Of a DNA stretch of 22,500 bases, positions 11,925 to 22,500 are shown one piece after another. A program made the translations under genes and the position numbers. Location: NCBI RefSeq assembly GCF_037975245.1, contig NC_092577.1:30444398-30466897 (forward strand), given 5' to 3'. Origin of the DNA: Apostichopus japonicus (lineage: Eukaryota; Echinodermata; Holothuroidea; Aspidochirotida; Stichopodidae). The notes under the pieces are model-generated. The model saw only the letters and a list, made by a program, of their open reading frames with translations. It did not search any database and was not told the DNA's origin. Position 1 is the first letter of the stretch. Each line of letters begins with the position of its first letter.

Positions 11925-22500
<10,576 letters not shown>

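Overview
The window looks like animal (metazoan) genomic DNA: AT-rich, mostly non-coding, rich in microsatellites, minisatellites and small transposon remnants, with GT-AG introns of about 0.3 to 2.4 kb. The protein domains suggest an invertebrate deuterostome, most likely an echinoderm. That placement is inferred from domain content and repeat style; no species-diagnostic gene is present.

Only one gene can be supported, on the + strand, running from about 11925 off the right end. Nine coding exons join without a frame break into 828 codons plus one base: signal peptide, two LDL-receptor class A modules, a large IgGFc-binding domain (the family found at the N-terminus of FCGBP), a four-cysteine hormone-receptor-motif-like module, and the first part of a GAIN domain. 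HRM followed by GAIN is the usual extracellular order of adhesion G-protein-coupled receptors, so the GPS cleavage site and seven-helix domain are expected to the right of this window. The IgGFc-binding domain on such a receptor is the most interesting protein feature. The first five introns are all phase 1, so each N-terminal module sits on a symmetric 1-1 exon, the usual mark of exon shuffling.

Positions 1-11900 contain no exon I can support. They hold a large imperfect local duplication (989-2757 and 2758-4913), several (TA)n tracts, a 14-copy 44-bp minisatellite (8962-9595), a tRNA-like SINE head near 10247, and two 191-193-bp tandem copies just upstream of the gene (11333-11716) that carry six copies of a 9-bp word in both orientations.

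The introns hold a foldback MITE with TA target duplication (12458-12902), possible TIR-bounded DNA (15688-16252), a near-perfect AT palindrome next to a ~97-bp (TA)n tract just upstream of exon 5, and G-quadruplex motifs. Intron 5 holds a short retroelement flanked by 12-bp target-site duplications. It has tRNA-like A and B boxes followed by a hammerhead-ribozyme catalytic core in the sense orientation of the gene. At least fifteen G or C homopolymer runs of 10-14 bases are scattered through the non-coding DNA.
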